DNA of 64,000 bases from Persicirhabdus sediminis (GCF_016595495.1 NZ_JAENIM010000039.1:166609-230608), one strand, 5' to 3'. Positions 16,369-25,642 are shown, counted from the stretch's first letter. Notes: a model not told the origin generated them from the letters alone. Program-made: numbers and translations.

Positions 16369-18453
16369 ATGAAACAGCTAGTTTGTATCATATCGATCCT
16401 ATTAACGGCCATTTCTCTGCATGCAGATGAGGAGTTGGCCGAAACGGTCATCACCGCCAATCGTGGCGTCTCTGAATTAATGAGCACACCTTTCAGTGTT
16501 GACTATCTGAGCGATGCTGATTTGCGCCACAACATGCATTTTACCTTGTCTCAGTCGTTGGCTGAGCTTCCTGGTGTGATGAACCAGAAAACTAACGCTG
16601 GCTCTGGCTCTCCATATATCCGTGGTTTTACTGGATTTCGTAACCTGATGTTAGTTGATGGTATTCGATTCAATAACTCTGTATTTCGTGATGGCCCTAA
16701 CCAGTACTGGGGTATGATCGATCAATACAGCCTATCAGGCGTTGAGTTGGTTCGTGGTTCGGGGTCGGTTCTTTACGGATCAGACTCAGTTGGTGGTACT
16801 GTGAATGCACTAACATCTAGCACTGGGGTGGATCAAGCTATCGAAGGCCAGCAATATTGGCACGGTAATGTGCACTACAACTACGACTCTGCGAGCCGCA
16901 GTAATACGGGCCGGCTGGAAACGATGTTTGGTGTTGGCAACGAGTGGGGGCTCAGACTTGGATTTACTGCTCGTGATATTGGTGATCTGCGCGCAGCTGA
17001 TGTTGGGCGCATGCCATATACGGGTTACGGTGTGCAGGCATTTGACGCCAAGTTCGACTACGTGATTTCTAATCACACCCGACTAACTCTAGCGCACCAA
17101 CAGCTAGAGCAAGATGGTGTTTGGCGTACTCATAAGACGATCTACGGCATCGACTGGGAGGGTACTGATCATGGCGACGAATTGCGCCGTGTGAACGATC
17201 AGGATCGCAGCCTATCTTATTTCCGCCTTGAGGGTACTGACGTTAATCAGGTATTCGACCACTGGCAGTTTACATTATCCTATCAGACATTGAACGAGGA
17301 ACGCGACCGTGTGCGCTCAGATGGTCGCCGCGATCTGCAAGGATTTGGGGTAGATACTTACGGTGCTAATTTGTTGTTCCGTTCTAACTGGGTTGGTGGG
17401 ACGCTCAGCTACGGACTCGATTACTATCAAGACCGGGTGGATTCCTACCGTCGCGACTATAACGCGGATGGCAGTTTTAAAGGTGATGCTGATCAGGGGC
17501 CAGTGGGGGATGATGGCAAATATGAAACTTATGGTGCCTATGCTAACAATGTTTGGGATATCAATGATCAGTGGAAGTTGACGCTCGGTGGGCGCTATTC
17601 ATACATCGTGGCTGATATCGGTACGGTGTCTACCAGTGATGGCATTATTTCTATCAATGAATCTTACGATGCCTTGGTATTTAATGCGCGCCTGCTCTAT
17701 CAGCAAGACGACCATTGGTCGCACTGGGCTGGTATTGCGCAAAGTTTTCGCGCACCTAACTTGTCAGATCTCTCAAGGTTAGACTCAGCCCGCTCTGATG
17801 AAATTGAAACACCATCACCTGGGCTCAAACCTGAAGATTATATTTCTTATGAGCTGGGAACGCGTTACGCCAGCGAGTGTGCCAGCGCACAATTTTCTGT
17901 TTTCTATACGGATATTTCCAACATGATTGTGCGCACGCCAACTGGCAATGTCATCGATGGCGATTACGAAGTGACCAAGAGAAATGGCGGCGACGGCTAC
18001 GTCTGGGGATTTGAGCTCAGCGGCGACTGGCAGTTCTATCCACAGTGGACGGCATTTGGCCAGCTAGCGTGGATTGACGGTGAGGTGGAAACTTATCCAA
18101 GTTCTGATAACCAGCTGGTTAGTGAGCCAATGGATAGGTTGATGCCAGCCACTGCTCGTTTGGGTGTGCGCTGGACTGAGTTAGATGGTCGTTACTGGGT
18201 TGAGGGGTTTGTGGATGCCGCTGCGAAAGCGGACAAGCTGTCATCACGTGATGAAAGTGATACCAACCGCATTCCGCCCGGCGGCACTCCTGGCTATGTG
18301 GTACCAACCATTCGCGGTGGCTGGCAGGCGACTGATAGTGTGCTGCTAACGGCAACGCTGGAGAACCTCAGCGACGTCGATTATCGCATCCATGGATCTG
18401 GCCTCAACGAAGCTGGATTCAATGCAAAACTCGGCATCACCTACGCTTGGTAG
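16369..18453 (+). CDS. TonB-dependent outer-membrane receptor
   Basis: A 694-residue outer-membrane active-transport receptor. The start at ATG 16369 has a purine-rich AGAAGGG upstream and yields a signal peptide ending LHA; an in-frame TTG at 16333 is unlikely. A TonB-box-like ETVITANRG follows, then the plug domain with LPGVMNQK, SPYIRGFTGFRNLMLVDGIRFN and the VELVRGSGSVLYGSDSVGGTVN signature. The beta barrel ends in a typical aromatic residue (GITYAW). The closing NLSDVDYRIHGSGLNEAG resembles siderophore, heme or cobalamin receptors, but the substrate cannot be read off. No riboswitch or Fur box was recognised in the 63 bp upstream. Confidence 0.93.
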   Translation: MKQLVCIISILLTAISLHADEELAETVITANRGVSELMSTPFSVDYLSDADLRHNMHFTLSQSLAELPGVMNQKTNAGSGSPYIRGFTGFRNLMLVDGIRFNNSVFRDGPNQYWGMIDQYSLSGVELVRGSGSVLYGSDSVGGTVNALTSSTGVDQAIEGQQYWHGNVHYNYDSASRSNTGRLETMFGVGNEWGLRLGFTARDIGDLRAADVGRMPYTGYGVQAFDAKFDYVISNHTRLTLAHQQLEQDGVWRTHKTIYGIDWEGTDHGDELRRVNDQDRSLSYFRLEGTDVNQVFDHWQFTLSYQTLNEERDRVRSDGRRDLQGFGVDTYGANLLFRSNWVGGTLSYGLDYYQDRVDSYRRDYNADGSFKGDADQGPVGDDGKYETYGAYANNVWDINDQWKLTLGGRYSYIVADIGTVSTSDGIISINESYDALVFNARLLYQQDDHWSHWAGIAQSFRAPNLSDLSRLDSARSDEIETPSPGLKPEDYISYELGTRYASECASAQFSVFYTDISNMIVRTPTGNVIDGDYEVTKRNGGDGYVWGFELSGDWQFYPQWTAFGQLAWIDGEVETYPSSDNQLVSEPMDRLMPATARLGVRWTELDGRYWVEGFVDAAAKADKLSSRDESDTNRIPPGGTPGYVVPTIRGGWQATDSVLLTATLENLSDVDYRIHGSGLNEAGFNAKLGITYAW

Positions 18454-18476
18454 ACGAGAAAATATTTATTTGAAAT

Positions 18477-18512
18477 AGCGGGTGGTGAGCTTTTCACTAC
18501 CCGCTTTTTTTT
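18477..18512 (+). terminator. Rho-independent terminator after the TonB receptor
   Basis: AGCGGGTGGTGA (18477-18488) pairs with TCACTACCCGCT (18494-18505), with one wobble or mismatch, followed by eight T. Confidence 0.93.
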
Positions 18513-18569
18513 GTGTTCAAGTGTTGCAATTTCGCTTGATGCTAGTCTAGCTACTTATATGTTTCTGTT

Positions 18570-19919
18570 ATGAAGTTATTAGCTTTGCTAGCGATGATCG
18601 TTCCTTTTGCTGCTGTAGTTGATGTGCAGGCAAATGGTGGCGGCTATCATGTTGGATTAGATTTTTCAGGACAGGTGACGCCATTTACTCCAGTTGGTGT
18701 AGAGCAGGTTCAGATTCTTGATGAAACTCTCAGTATCGTTCTCAAGGCAGATTACGCAGAGGTGAATGTGCGTTATGTGATGGAGAATGTTAGCGAGAAA
18801 TCGGCTAAGGTGAAATTTGGTTTTCCGGCCGAAGATGTGAAATCATCATATAATTGGATATATAGTTTTGAATCAGGTCAACAGACTAAGTTAGAACCTG
18901 TGACTGAAGTCAAATACTGCCGCAATTACCAAGTAAAGCTTAACGGCAAAGAACTAAGATCAACTTACATTCATGAGCCGTTCAATGATGCAAAGAAGGT
19001 GGCTGAGCATCCATCTATGGAGCCATTTTTGGGCATTAAGGGCTGGTTGGTTTCTGAGATGAAGGTCGCTAAAGGAGCTCAAGTGGTTTTAGAAATTAGT
19101 TACCTGTCTGAGTATGATAGTGATTATAGCTATGTAAGTGAAGATGCTCGTAAAGAAGCGCTAAGTTTCAAGTATCGTTTGTCTACCGGAGCTGTGTGGC
19201 ATGGTCCGATTAAACAGGGCCGTGTGAAGCTTAGTCTGGACGGGGTTTCTCCTCAGGAGTTCAAGATTGTTAGTCCTGTGAATTGTTTTGTTCGTCACGG
19301 TGAGACGTGGGTGTGGGAGTTTGAGTCGCTTGAACCTACATTGGCTAATGATATCGAAATTCACGTCAGTGAGCCTTATAATGCCTATTGTGTTAATCTA
19401 GATGCCAATGGCTACTATAGGCAATATCGTGAAAAATTTTATAAATGGACTACGACTTATAAAGTGCAGGCAAGTTCTCAGTTAGCTGACGCTAATGGTT
19501 ATTCTTATTCAGCAGATAACTTACACACGAATCAAGGGGAGAAGTCTTTTGCGTGGTCAGAGGGGGTAGATGGACATGGTATTGGGGAAGTGCTCGATTT
19601 TACTTTGAATAAAGAGATCGAGTTAGATTCTGTTCTGGTAGAAAATGGGTACACGCGTAGTGAGGAATTATTCTTGTCTAACTCTAGGGTAAAAGATGTC
19701 ACCTTTGTTGTTAATGGCAAAGAGGAGTTCAAACGAACTTTGCTAGATCGACGACGTGAGCAGCGTATTGACTTGAGCGAATGCAAAACGAAGATGAAGA
19801 CCATACAGCTGCGAATTGATAGTGTTTATCCAGGTAGCAAGTATGAGGATACCTGTTTATCTGATGTTTCTTTTTTAGGAAAACTTAAAGCGGCTCCAGA
19901 GCAATATGGGGCGCGTTAG
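18570..19919 (+). CDS. Secreted protein with C-terminal glycan-binding-like domain
   Basis: The 449-residue product has a signal peptide (MKLLALLAMIVPFAAVVDVQA). The N-terminal 280 residues form a beta-rich domain with segments such as VNVRYVMENVSEKSAKVKFGFP, reminiscent of DUF4424-like secreted domains. Residues of about 310-440 look like an NADase-type or discoidin-like glycan-binding domain: an unfolded DNLHTNQGEKSFAWSEGVDG (Asp/Gly-rich start with a Trp), GIGEVLDFTL, then LSNSRVKDVTFVVNGKE. It overlaps the next gene by 14 nt, so the two are translationally coupled and probably act on the same surface substrate. No catalytic residues were recognised. Confidence 0.7.
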   Translation: MKLLALLAMIVPFAAVVDVQANGGGYHVGLDFSGQVTPFTPVGVEQVQILDETLSIVLKADYAEVNVRYVMENVSEKSAKVKFGFPAEDVKSSYNWIYSFESGQQTKLEPVTEVKYCRNYQVKLNGKELRSTYIHEPFNDAKKVAEHPSMEPFLGIKGWLVSEMKVAKGAQVVLEISYLSEYDSDYSYVSEDARKEALSFKYRLSTGAVWHGPIKQGRVKLSLDGVSPQEFKIVSPVNCFVRHGETWVWEFESLEPTLANDIEIHVSEPYNAYCVNLDANGYYRQYREKFYKWTTTYKVQASSQLADANGYSYSADNLHTNQGEKSFAWSEGVDGHGIGEVLDFTLNKEIELDSVLVENGYTRSEELFLSNSRVKDVTFVVNGKEEFKRTLLDRRREQRIDLSECKTKMKTIQLRIDSVYPGSKYEDTCLSDVSFLGKLKAAPEQYGAR

Positions 19920-22506
19920 AACGCAATGTGGGCGAACTCTGTGTATGGCGCTAACGTGCTTGTTGGCGTTAGTTGTCAATGCGCTGGCCGCTGAGTTGCC
20001 TATCTACCTGAGTGATTCGCACGCTGGTAGTTTTGCTTTTTTTGCTTCTGAGTTAGACTTTGATGAAGAATATACGCTGATTCTCATTGATGCGCATTCA
20101 GATGCGTCAGGAGTTTTTGCCAGTGACCGTCTGAGAACTGGCTTGCGCTCAGTGCTCTCGCTCCGCCAGCGTGCTAGTCGCGCGCGTGAATGGGTGGAGA
20201 ACGGTGAAATTCAGCCATTCAGCTGGATTGAGCCATTGATGCCTGAGCCTATCCAGCGGGTGATTTGGGTGGCTGGCGAAGATCTATCAGGTGATGAGTT
20301 GGCTACAAAGCAGGCTGAGCTGGCTAAACATCTCAACTGGCAAACCCAGCTGGAACCGCGAGCCTGTGGTATGCTAGATGATCGCTTTAAAGTGGTCGAC
20401 TGGCAGGGATTTGAGAAGCTTTCGCTAGCGGGCAAGTTAGTATTGAGTATCGATCTGGATTATTACGCTCAGCCGGGGTTCTCAGCGGATTGGATAGAGC
20501 GCGACTGGCGTCGCCTGAGCTCGCTGCCGGATGTTAAGGCGGCGAGTATTTCCATTTCGCGTCCGTGGCTGGCTGATGACCAGCAGGCATATCAATTTGT
20601 CGAGGCTATCTTGGATGAGGTCTTCTTGATGCAAAATGTCGATATCCAGCTAGATGCGTTTCTGCTCACCCAGCTGGATCGCTCGATGAAGGCAAAAGAA
20701 TATCTATCAAAAGGATTGGAGGTGCCACGTTTGCAATGGTCTGAGTCGCCAGATTCGCTGCGACAGCTGATTTTGCAAAACCTAGATCGAATTGAGATTC
20801 CTGCTTCAGCTGATAGGTGGAAGACGATGATTTCTAGCTGGCAAGCAGAGATGACTGAACTGAAGTTAGGTTTGGCAAATTTTCAGCCAGATTTGGATGG
20901 CGTTTGGCGCTTACATCAGAGAAAACTTTCAGACCTGTGGCTAACTGGCCAAACGGGTGAGTATGAAAAGGTACGCTGGTGGCGGCTTCAACCAGCTGAG
21001 CCAGTGTATAATCTGCTACGTGATACCCGCTTAGGTAAAGGGTTCACTGGAGATGCGGGTTCGTTTGTTAGCTTGCGGCGCCAACTCGTGGCTGAGACGG
21101 ATGACCTAGCTCTAGCTGCTACTAGCTGGGCGGATTTATTGCCAGCGCCGGGTGTGGCTGGAGTATTGAAGTTACAGGCTGAAGTGGTCGCTGCAAATGG
21201 GGCTAGCTGGTCAACGCCAATCGAGATTCGTGTGCGTGACCGTGATGGTATAGCGGGGTCATTGATCGAGCAGTTAGGATCTCCTTATGTATTTGGCATT
21301 GGCAAATTGATGCAAGGCCAGTCGACGGGAGCGGAAACTTTAGTGGGCAATGATTGTGCTAACTTTTTGGTCTATGCGATGCGTCGTCACGGGTACAAAA
21401 TTCCGTGGTCAAATCCAGCTCAGATTAAGCGGTATTTGTTTTTACGTCAGGAAGGGGTTAGTGTGGCTGATAGATTTCAGCTGGATCAGACGCACGGACA
21501 TAGTGGCTGGGTGATTCATCTAGGTTCACACGTGGCTTATTTGTGGCAGGACGTTGGTGAGTTAGGTTTTCTGGATGCGGATGATTTGGTGATTCATCAC
21601 CTCAGTGGCTATCCTGAAATCATTAGTCTGGAGGAGTTGCTTAAGGGCAGGAGTCGCTTTGATATTTATGAACTTCCAGATCTAGCTGAAGATCAGGTTT
21701 TGGCATTTGGTGGTGATGTGAATCTTCAGCATTATGAGTTAGGTGATGAGTTGTTAGTTGGTGAGTTATCTCAGCAAGTGGAGGCGGCTGATTTTTTCAT
21801 GGTAAATCTGGAGTGCTCACTGGGGGGAGATGAGCAGCAAGTTAGGGGTGGTAGGTTTCAATTTGTCATCGACGATGGCGACAAGCTTAGGGCGTTGGTG
21901 GATGCTGGTGTGGATGTGGTGAGTCTGGCCAATAATCATGCCATGGACGGTGGCGTAGGTGGACTCAAGTTGACTTTAGACGAGTTGCGCTCGCTTGGTG
22001 TTATAGCTGTAGGCGCAGGGGAGAATGTGGCTTTAGCTGCGACTCCTGTGGTTGAGTCTTTTGGCTCGGTGAAGGTGGCTGTTGTCGCGGTCAATGCGAT
22101 TGGTGGCGAGCGTGGGGCAGCTGGAGAGGCCTCAGCAGGTGTGCTAAGCTGGCCAAAGCATAAAGACCAGCTTGCGCAATCTCTGGCGCGTGCGAATGAG
22201 CTGGCTGATTTTGTGGTGGTGATGCCGCACTGGGGCGCTGAATATACCAGTGTGATCACGCCGCTGCAGCGTGATCTAGCGCGCTGGCTGGTTGATCATG
22301 GTGCGGATGCGGTGGTTGGGAGTCATAGCCACATGGCTCAGCGGGCTGAATATTTCCGCGGTGTGCCCATTGTGTACTCATTGGGCAATTTGTATTTTCC
22401 TAATCAATCGCGGATTGGGTTTAATGATTATCAGGTTCTTTCTTTGGCTTTGGATCGCAAGCATGGGTTTTTCATCAAATGCTGGCGGGCGAATGGAGAA
22501 TGGTGA
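19906..22506 (+). CDS. Three-domain secreted protein: UPF0489-like, NlpC/P60-like and CapA-like
   Basis: The 866-residue product has a probable signal peptide (residues 1-29, ending NALAA). Residues of about 30-290 resemble UPF0489, an arginase/deacetylase-like fold. The metal-ligand-like motifs are LIDAHSDASG (Asp62, His64, Asp66) and SIDLDYYA (Asp183, Asp185). Residues of about 455-590 look like an NlpC/P60-type cysteine hydrolase: Cys484 in NDCANFLVYAMRRHG and His532/His538/His542 in HSGWVIHLGSHVAYL. Residues 600-866 are a CapA/PgsA poly-gamma-glutamate synthesis-like metallophosphatase: FGGDVNL (Asp604), MVNLECSL, LANNHAMDGG, MPHWGAEY and GSHSHMAQ. All three active sites look intact. I know of no standard protein with this order; a cell-wall or capsule peptide role is inferred. 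Confidence 0.75.
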   Translation: MGRVRTQCGRTLCMALTCLLALVVNALAAELPIYLSDSHAGSFAFFASELDFDEEYTLILIDAHSDASGVFASDRLRTGLRSVLSLRQRASRAREWVENGEIQPFSWIEPLMPEPIQRVIWVAGEDLSGDELATKQAELAKHLNWQTQLEPRACGMLDDRFKVVDWQGFEKLSLAGKLVLSIDLDYYAQPGFSADWIERDWRRLSSLPDVKAASISISRPWLADDQQAYQFVEAILDEVFLMQNVDIQLDAFLLTQLDRSMKAKEYLSKGLEVPRLQWSESPDSLRQLILQNLDRIEIPASADRWKTMISSWQAEMTELKLGLANFQPDLDGVWRLHQRKLSDLWLTGQTGEYEKVRWWRLQPAEPVYNLLRDTRLGKGFTGDAGSFVSLRRQLVAETDDLALAATSWADLLPAPGVAGVLKLQAEVVAANGASWSTPIEIRVRDRDGIAGSLIEQLGSPYVFGIGKLMQGQSTGAETLVGNDCANFLVYAMRRHGYKIPWSNPAQIKRYLFLRQEGVSVADRFQLDQTHGHSGWVIHLGSHVAYLWQDVGELGFLDADDLVIHHLSGYPEIISLEELLKGRSRFDIYELPDLAEDQVLAFGGDVNLQHYELGDELLVGELSQQVEAADFFMVNLECSLGGDEQQVRGGRFQFVIDDGDKLRALVDAGVDVVSLANNHAMDGGVGGLKLTLDELRSLGVIAVGAGENVALAATPVVESFGSVKVAVVAVNAIGGERGAAGEASAGVLSWPKHKDQLAQSLARANELADFVVVMPHWGAEYTSVITPLQRDLARWLVDHGADAVVGSHSHMAQRAEYFRGVPIVYSLGNLYFPNQSRIGFNDYQVLSLALDRKHGFFIKCWRANGEW

Positions 22507-22541
22507 TTAGAGAGTGGTGAGTTTGTTGGAGGTAGCTAGCG

Positions 22542-23151
22542 GGTGAATGTGGAGCTCGCTGGTGAATGTGGAGCTCGCTGGTGAATGTGGAGCTCGCTGG
22601 TGAATGTGGAGCTCGCTGGTGAATGTGGAGCTGGCTGGTGAATGTGGAGCTGGCTGGTGAATGTGGTGCTGGCTGGTGAATGTGGTGCTGGCTGGTGAAT
22701 GTGGAGCTAGCTGGTGAATGTGGGGTTAGCTGGTGAATGCGGAGCTGGCGGGTGAATGTGGAGCTGGCTGGTGAATGTGGAGCTGGCTGGTGAATGTGGA
22801 GCTAGCTGGTGAATGTGGAGCTAGCTGGTGAATGCGGAGCTGGCTGGTGAATGTGGAGCTGGCTGGTGAATGTGGAGCTGGCTGGTGAATGTGGAGCTGG
22901 CTGGTGAATGTGGAGCTAGCTGGTGAATGTGGCGCTAGCTGGTGAATGTGGAGCTGGCTGGTGAATGTGGAGCTAGCTGGTGAATGTGGGGCTGGCTGGT
23001 GAATGTGGAGCTAGCTGGTGAATGCGGGGCTGGCTGGTGAATGTGGAGCTGGCTGGTGAATGTGGAGCTAGCTGTGAATGTGGAGCTAGCTGGTGAATGT
23101 GGGGTTAGCTGGTGAATGTGGGGTTAGCTGGTGAATGTGGGGTTAGCTGGT
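22542..23151 (+). repeat. 19-bp minisatellite, 32 copies
   Basis: The unit GGTGAATGTGGAGCTGGCT (19 bp, with variants AGCTCGCT, AGCTAGCT, GGTTAGCT) repeats head to tail from 22542. Start positions step by exactly 19 bp up to 23055. One copy near 23073 has lost a base, and three more follow. The plus strand carries TGA in every unit and 19 is not a multiple of 3, so it is not coding on that strand. Each unit has an AGCT core. Variant units are clustered (for example three GGGGTTAGCT copies at the end), as expected from slippage or unequal exchange. There are no spacers, so it is not a CRISPR array. Confidence 0.96.
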
Positions 23152-23160
23152 GCAACCAAA

Positions 23161-23204
23161 GCGGAGAAGGATCTCCGCAGTCCGAAAGCCTTCGGCAGAG
23201 CTGC
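23161..23204 (+). other. Cluster of small hairpins after the minisatellite
   Basis: GCGGAGA/TCTCCGC (23161-23178), CCGAA/TTCGG (23182-23195) and GCAG/CTGC (23195-23204) can form three consecutive stems. No T run follows. It may be a folded RNA, a palindromic element or chance. Confidence 0.35.
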
Positions 23205-23228
23205 TGTGCGCTGGGGTGATTTATGGGT

Positions 23229-23265
23229 AAAAAAAATCCACACGTTCAAGAGAATCGTGTGGATT
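23229..23265 (-). terminator. Terminator of the tRNA-Lys gene
   Basis: On the minus strand a 10-bp stem (AATCCACACG / CGTGTGGATT, 23235-23265) is followed by a run of T (23229-23236 read in reverse), 19 bp after the tRNA. Confidence 0.88.
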
Positions 23266-23283
23266 AATTAAGCAAACTAAAAG

Positions 23284-23356
23284 TACGCAGACTGGGACTC
23301 GAACCCAGGACCAATTGGTTAAAAGCCAACTGCTCTACCAACTGAGCTATCTGCGC
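23284..23356 (-). tRNA. tRNA-Lys (anticodon TTT)
   Basis: Read on the minus strand, the 73-nt gene has acceptor GCGCAGA pairing with TCTGCGT (terminal G-U), a D arm AGCTCAGTTGGTAGAGC, anticodon arm TTGGC-TTTTAA-CCAA with anticodon TTT, and a T arm with GGTTCGAGTCC. The discriminator base is A and CCA is not encoded. It stands alone with its own terminator downstream. Confidence 0.96.
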
Positions 23357-23561
23357 CTTTAGTTGGATTTGCTTGGTGCCTCGCGGCGGCGGAAAAGTAC
23401 TCAGAAATCGCGTGATGGCAAGATTGTTTTTGCTAAAAACTGAAGTTTTTTTCTGCGGGGTGTTCGAATGTGCTTAGCCTGAGTGGTTTCGCGCTACCGC
23501 TGTGAGGGGCGATTTCTCTACCTGAGCGAGCCAGCTGGCGGGTGGATTACCATTTTTGCAA

Positions 23562-24542
23562 TTATGCCTGATATAATCGTCCTTGGTAGGTATCTCGCTT
23601 TTCCATTTCGGCTTCAATTTCCAGCATAATTTCGTGGATACGAGCGTTTCCCCAGTCCGGGGCGATGCGGATAGTCGGTGGTGACTCTGAGCTGAGCCGC
23701 TGGACTTCGAGGTCTGGGCGCAGTCGCTCGAGCACTTGGATGATGAAATTGATGTATTCATCTTTTTCAAAGAGCTCAAAGGCATCTGGATCGGCTTCGT
23801 ATTGGTGTGCCATGATGGATCCTTTGACAATCTGCAGCTGGTGGAATTTTACTGAGTCGATAGGGAGCTGGTTGATTTTGTCGACTTGCTGCAGCATTTC
23901 CCAGCGGGATTCGCCAGGCAGGCCAAACATGAAATGCGCGCCGACGTGGAATCCTCTGCCAGCTGATTTTTCAATCGCCGCCACGGAGTCCTCAAAACTA
24001 TGACCGCGGTGAACCAGCTGGAGCGTCGAGTTGTGGCAGCTTTCCACACCGTATTCTACCACGAGAAGTTTTTCTTTCGCCAGCTCTTCGAAATAATCTA
24101 GCAGCTCGTCATTAACACAATCTGGACGTGTACCGATGACAAGGCCGTCGATGTCTGGGTGGGCGAGAGCTTCAGCGTAGGTGGACTTGAGTTTTTCCAG
24201 CTCGCCGTAGGTATTGGTATACGCTTGGAAATAGGCTACGTATTTGGCAACGCGCGGGTAGCGGCGTTTGAGAAATTCCAGCCCGTGGTCGATCTGGTCG
24301 GTGATCTGCGGGTATTTCTTGGTATACGATGGGGTGAAACTTTCGTTATTGCAGAATGTGCAGCCGCCGTAGCCAAGCGAGCCGTCGCGGTTTGGGCAGG
24401 TGAAATCTGCCATGATAGATACCTTCTGCACGCGGCCACCAAACTGCGCCTTCATGGCATCAGCATGGGAGTAGAATCGGCGTGCATTTCCCCATGGAAA
24501 TTCGCGAGTGGCTGTATCATCGGTAGAGGGCTGACTTGACAT
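23562..24542 (-). CDS. YhcC-like radical SAM protein (TIGR01212 family)
   Basis: A 326-residue radical-SAM enzyme of the TIGR01212/YhcC group, whose substrate is not established. The family-specific cluster motif is CPNRDGSLGYGGCTFCNN, where the three Cys bind the 4Fe-4S cluster. Further family blocks are YFQAYTNTY, IGTRPDCV, VEYGVESCHNSTL, RGHSFED, HFMFGLPGE and KFHQLQIVKGS. The N-terminal FPWGNARRFYSHADAMK is also typical. It is transcribed alone; the tRNA-Lys gene is downstream on the same strand. Confidence 0.92.
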   Translation of the reverse strand: MSSQPSTDDTATREFPWGNARRFYSHADAMKAQFGGRVQKVSIMADFTCPNRDGSLGYGGCTFCNNESFTPSYTKKYPQITDQIDHGLEFLKRRYPRVAKYVAYFQAYTNTYGELEKLKSTYAEALAHPDIDGLVIGTRPDCVNDELLDYFEELAKEKLLVVEYGVESCHNSTLQLVHRGHSFEDSVAAIEKSAGRGFHVGAHFMFGLPGESRWEMLQQVDKINQLPIDSVKFHQLQIVKGSIMAHQYEADPDAFELFEKDEYINFIIQVLERLRPDLEVQRLSSESPPTIRIAPDWGNARIHEIMLEIEAEMEKRDTYQGRLYQA

Positions 24543-24618
24543 AATGTAGCCTATAGCGCTTCCGCCGCCAATTGTCGCAGGGCAACAATGATATGCGCAA
24601 AATTTCGCAGCTGACGCT

Positions 24619-25572
24619 CTAGCTGGGCGGTCTAGCAGGCATGCGCTGGCTGATCACCCCCATGATATGCTTGATGGTTTCTAGCTTGGGGGATTTTTTG
24701 TGGTAGGCAAAATACAGCACATTCTGCAATGGCTGGCGGCCTGCCCAGATGATTTGGGCGGATGCCAGCTGGCTGGAAGTGTTGCCATCATTGTGGTCAG
24801 CGGCTGAGCTAGCTGGCTGAGCTTGTAGTTGCGGTACAAGGAAATCTGGCACGATGGCGAGGCCGGGTGATCCAGCTAGGATGCGAAAAATCGAGTGAAA
24901 ATTGGGCACGATGTAGTTTGGTCGGAAGCTAGTTTTTTGGTTGAAATTGGCCTTCCAGAACCGCTGCATGTGGTCGTTATCGCTGGCTATGCCGTACCAC
25001 GTTTGTTGGTCCAGCCAGTTTTCTAGCTGGTCGAGGTCGTCGGTTTGGAAGCCCGTCAGATCTGTACCTCTGCCGGCGTAGATGACGATGGTTTCCTGTG
25101 AAAATGGCAGGTAGCTGATGCCGCGGAGCTCAGGTTTATGTGGGCTGACCACCAGATCACTGACTTGATTTTCCAGCTTCTCCAGTAGCCGACGGTATTC
25201 GGCAAATTCCAAAATCAAATTGAATGGCAGCTTGGGCACCTCTGGCTCTAGCGCCAGCTGGAAGGTTTCAAAACACATGCCCAAAGTCACCGTGATGCGC
25301 TCGGCTTGTGGGCTTTTTTGGCTTTTCACCTCAACCTCCTCGAGGCAGCTGAGCGGGTCGGCGATGCTGTTGTAGAGCTGTTTGCCGCGCTCCGTGGGGA
25401 TGAGCAGTCGCGGTCTGCGCTCGAAGAGTTTGTAGCCGACGTGGTTCTCCAGCGAGCTCAGGTGCAGGCTCACTCCCGGCTGGGAAATCATCAGCGCCTC
25501 AGCCGCAGCAGTCATGCTGCCGCGTTCGTAGACTTCTTTGTAGGTGCGCAACCACTCGAGGTTAATCATCAT
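24619..25572 (-). CDS. LysR-family transcriptional regulator
   Basis: The 317-residue LTTR has an N-terminal winged helix (MINLEWLRTYKEVYERGSMT, then AAAEALMISQPGVSLHLSSLE) and the substrate-binding domain after residue 90. It starts at one of two adjacent ATG codons (25572 or 25569). It is divergent from the SDR gene at 25707, the usual arrangement in which an LTTR controls itself and its neighbour. Near-identical TTATAAT-AATTCA-like repeats in the gap (25575-25642) are candidate binding sites. The effector is unknown. Confidence 0.93.
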   Translation of the reverse strand: MMINLEWLRTYKEVYERGSMTAAAEALMISQPGVSLHLSSLENHVGYKLFERRPRLLIPTERGKQLYNSIADPLSCLEEVEVKSQKSPQAERITVTLGMCFETFQLALEPEVPKLPFNLILEFAEYRRLLEKLENQVSDLVVSPHKPELRGISYLPFSQETIVIYAGRGTDLTGFQTDDLDQLENWLDQQTWYGIASDNDHMQRFWKANFNQKTSFRPNYIVPNFHSIFRILAGSPGLAIVPDFLVPQLQAQPASSAADHNDGNTSSQLASAQIIWAGRQPLQNVLYFAYHKKSPKLETIKHIMGVISQRMPARPPS

Positions 25573-25574
25573 AA

Positions 25575-25642
25575 TTATAATAGATTCACATTAGTCGCAT
25601 TATTGGAGTTATTCAAATCTCATCTTATAATGAATTCAAATC
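25575..25642. promoter_or_regulatory. Candidate LysR operator: repeated TTATAATnnATTCA
   Basis: TTATAATAGATTCACATT at 25575 and TTATAATGAATTCAAATC at 25625 are direct repeats 50 bp apart. A related TTATTCAAATC lies between them at about 25610. They sit in the divergent LysR/SDR promoter region, the first copy right at the LysR start, as expected for autoregulation. Confidence 0.45.

Noticed and set aside
22542..23151. CRISPR array
   Set aside because: There are no spacers between units and no cas genes; it is a head-to-tail minisatellite.
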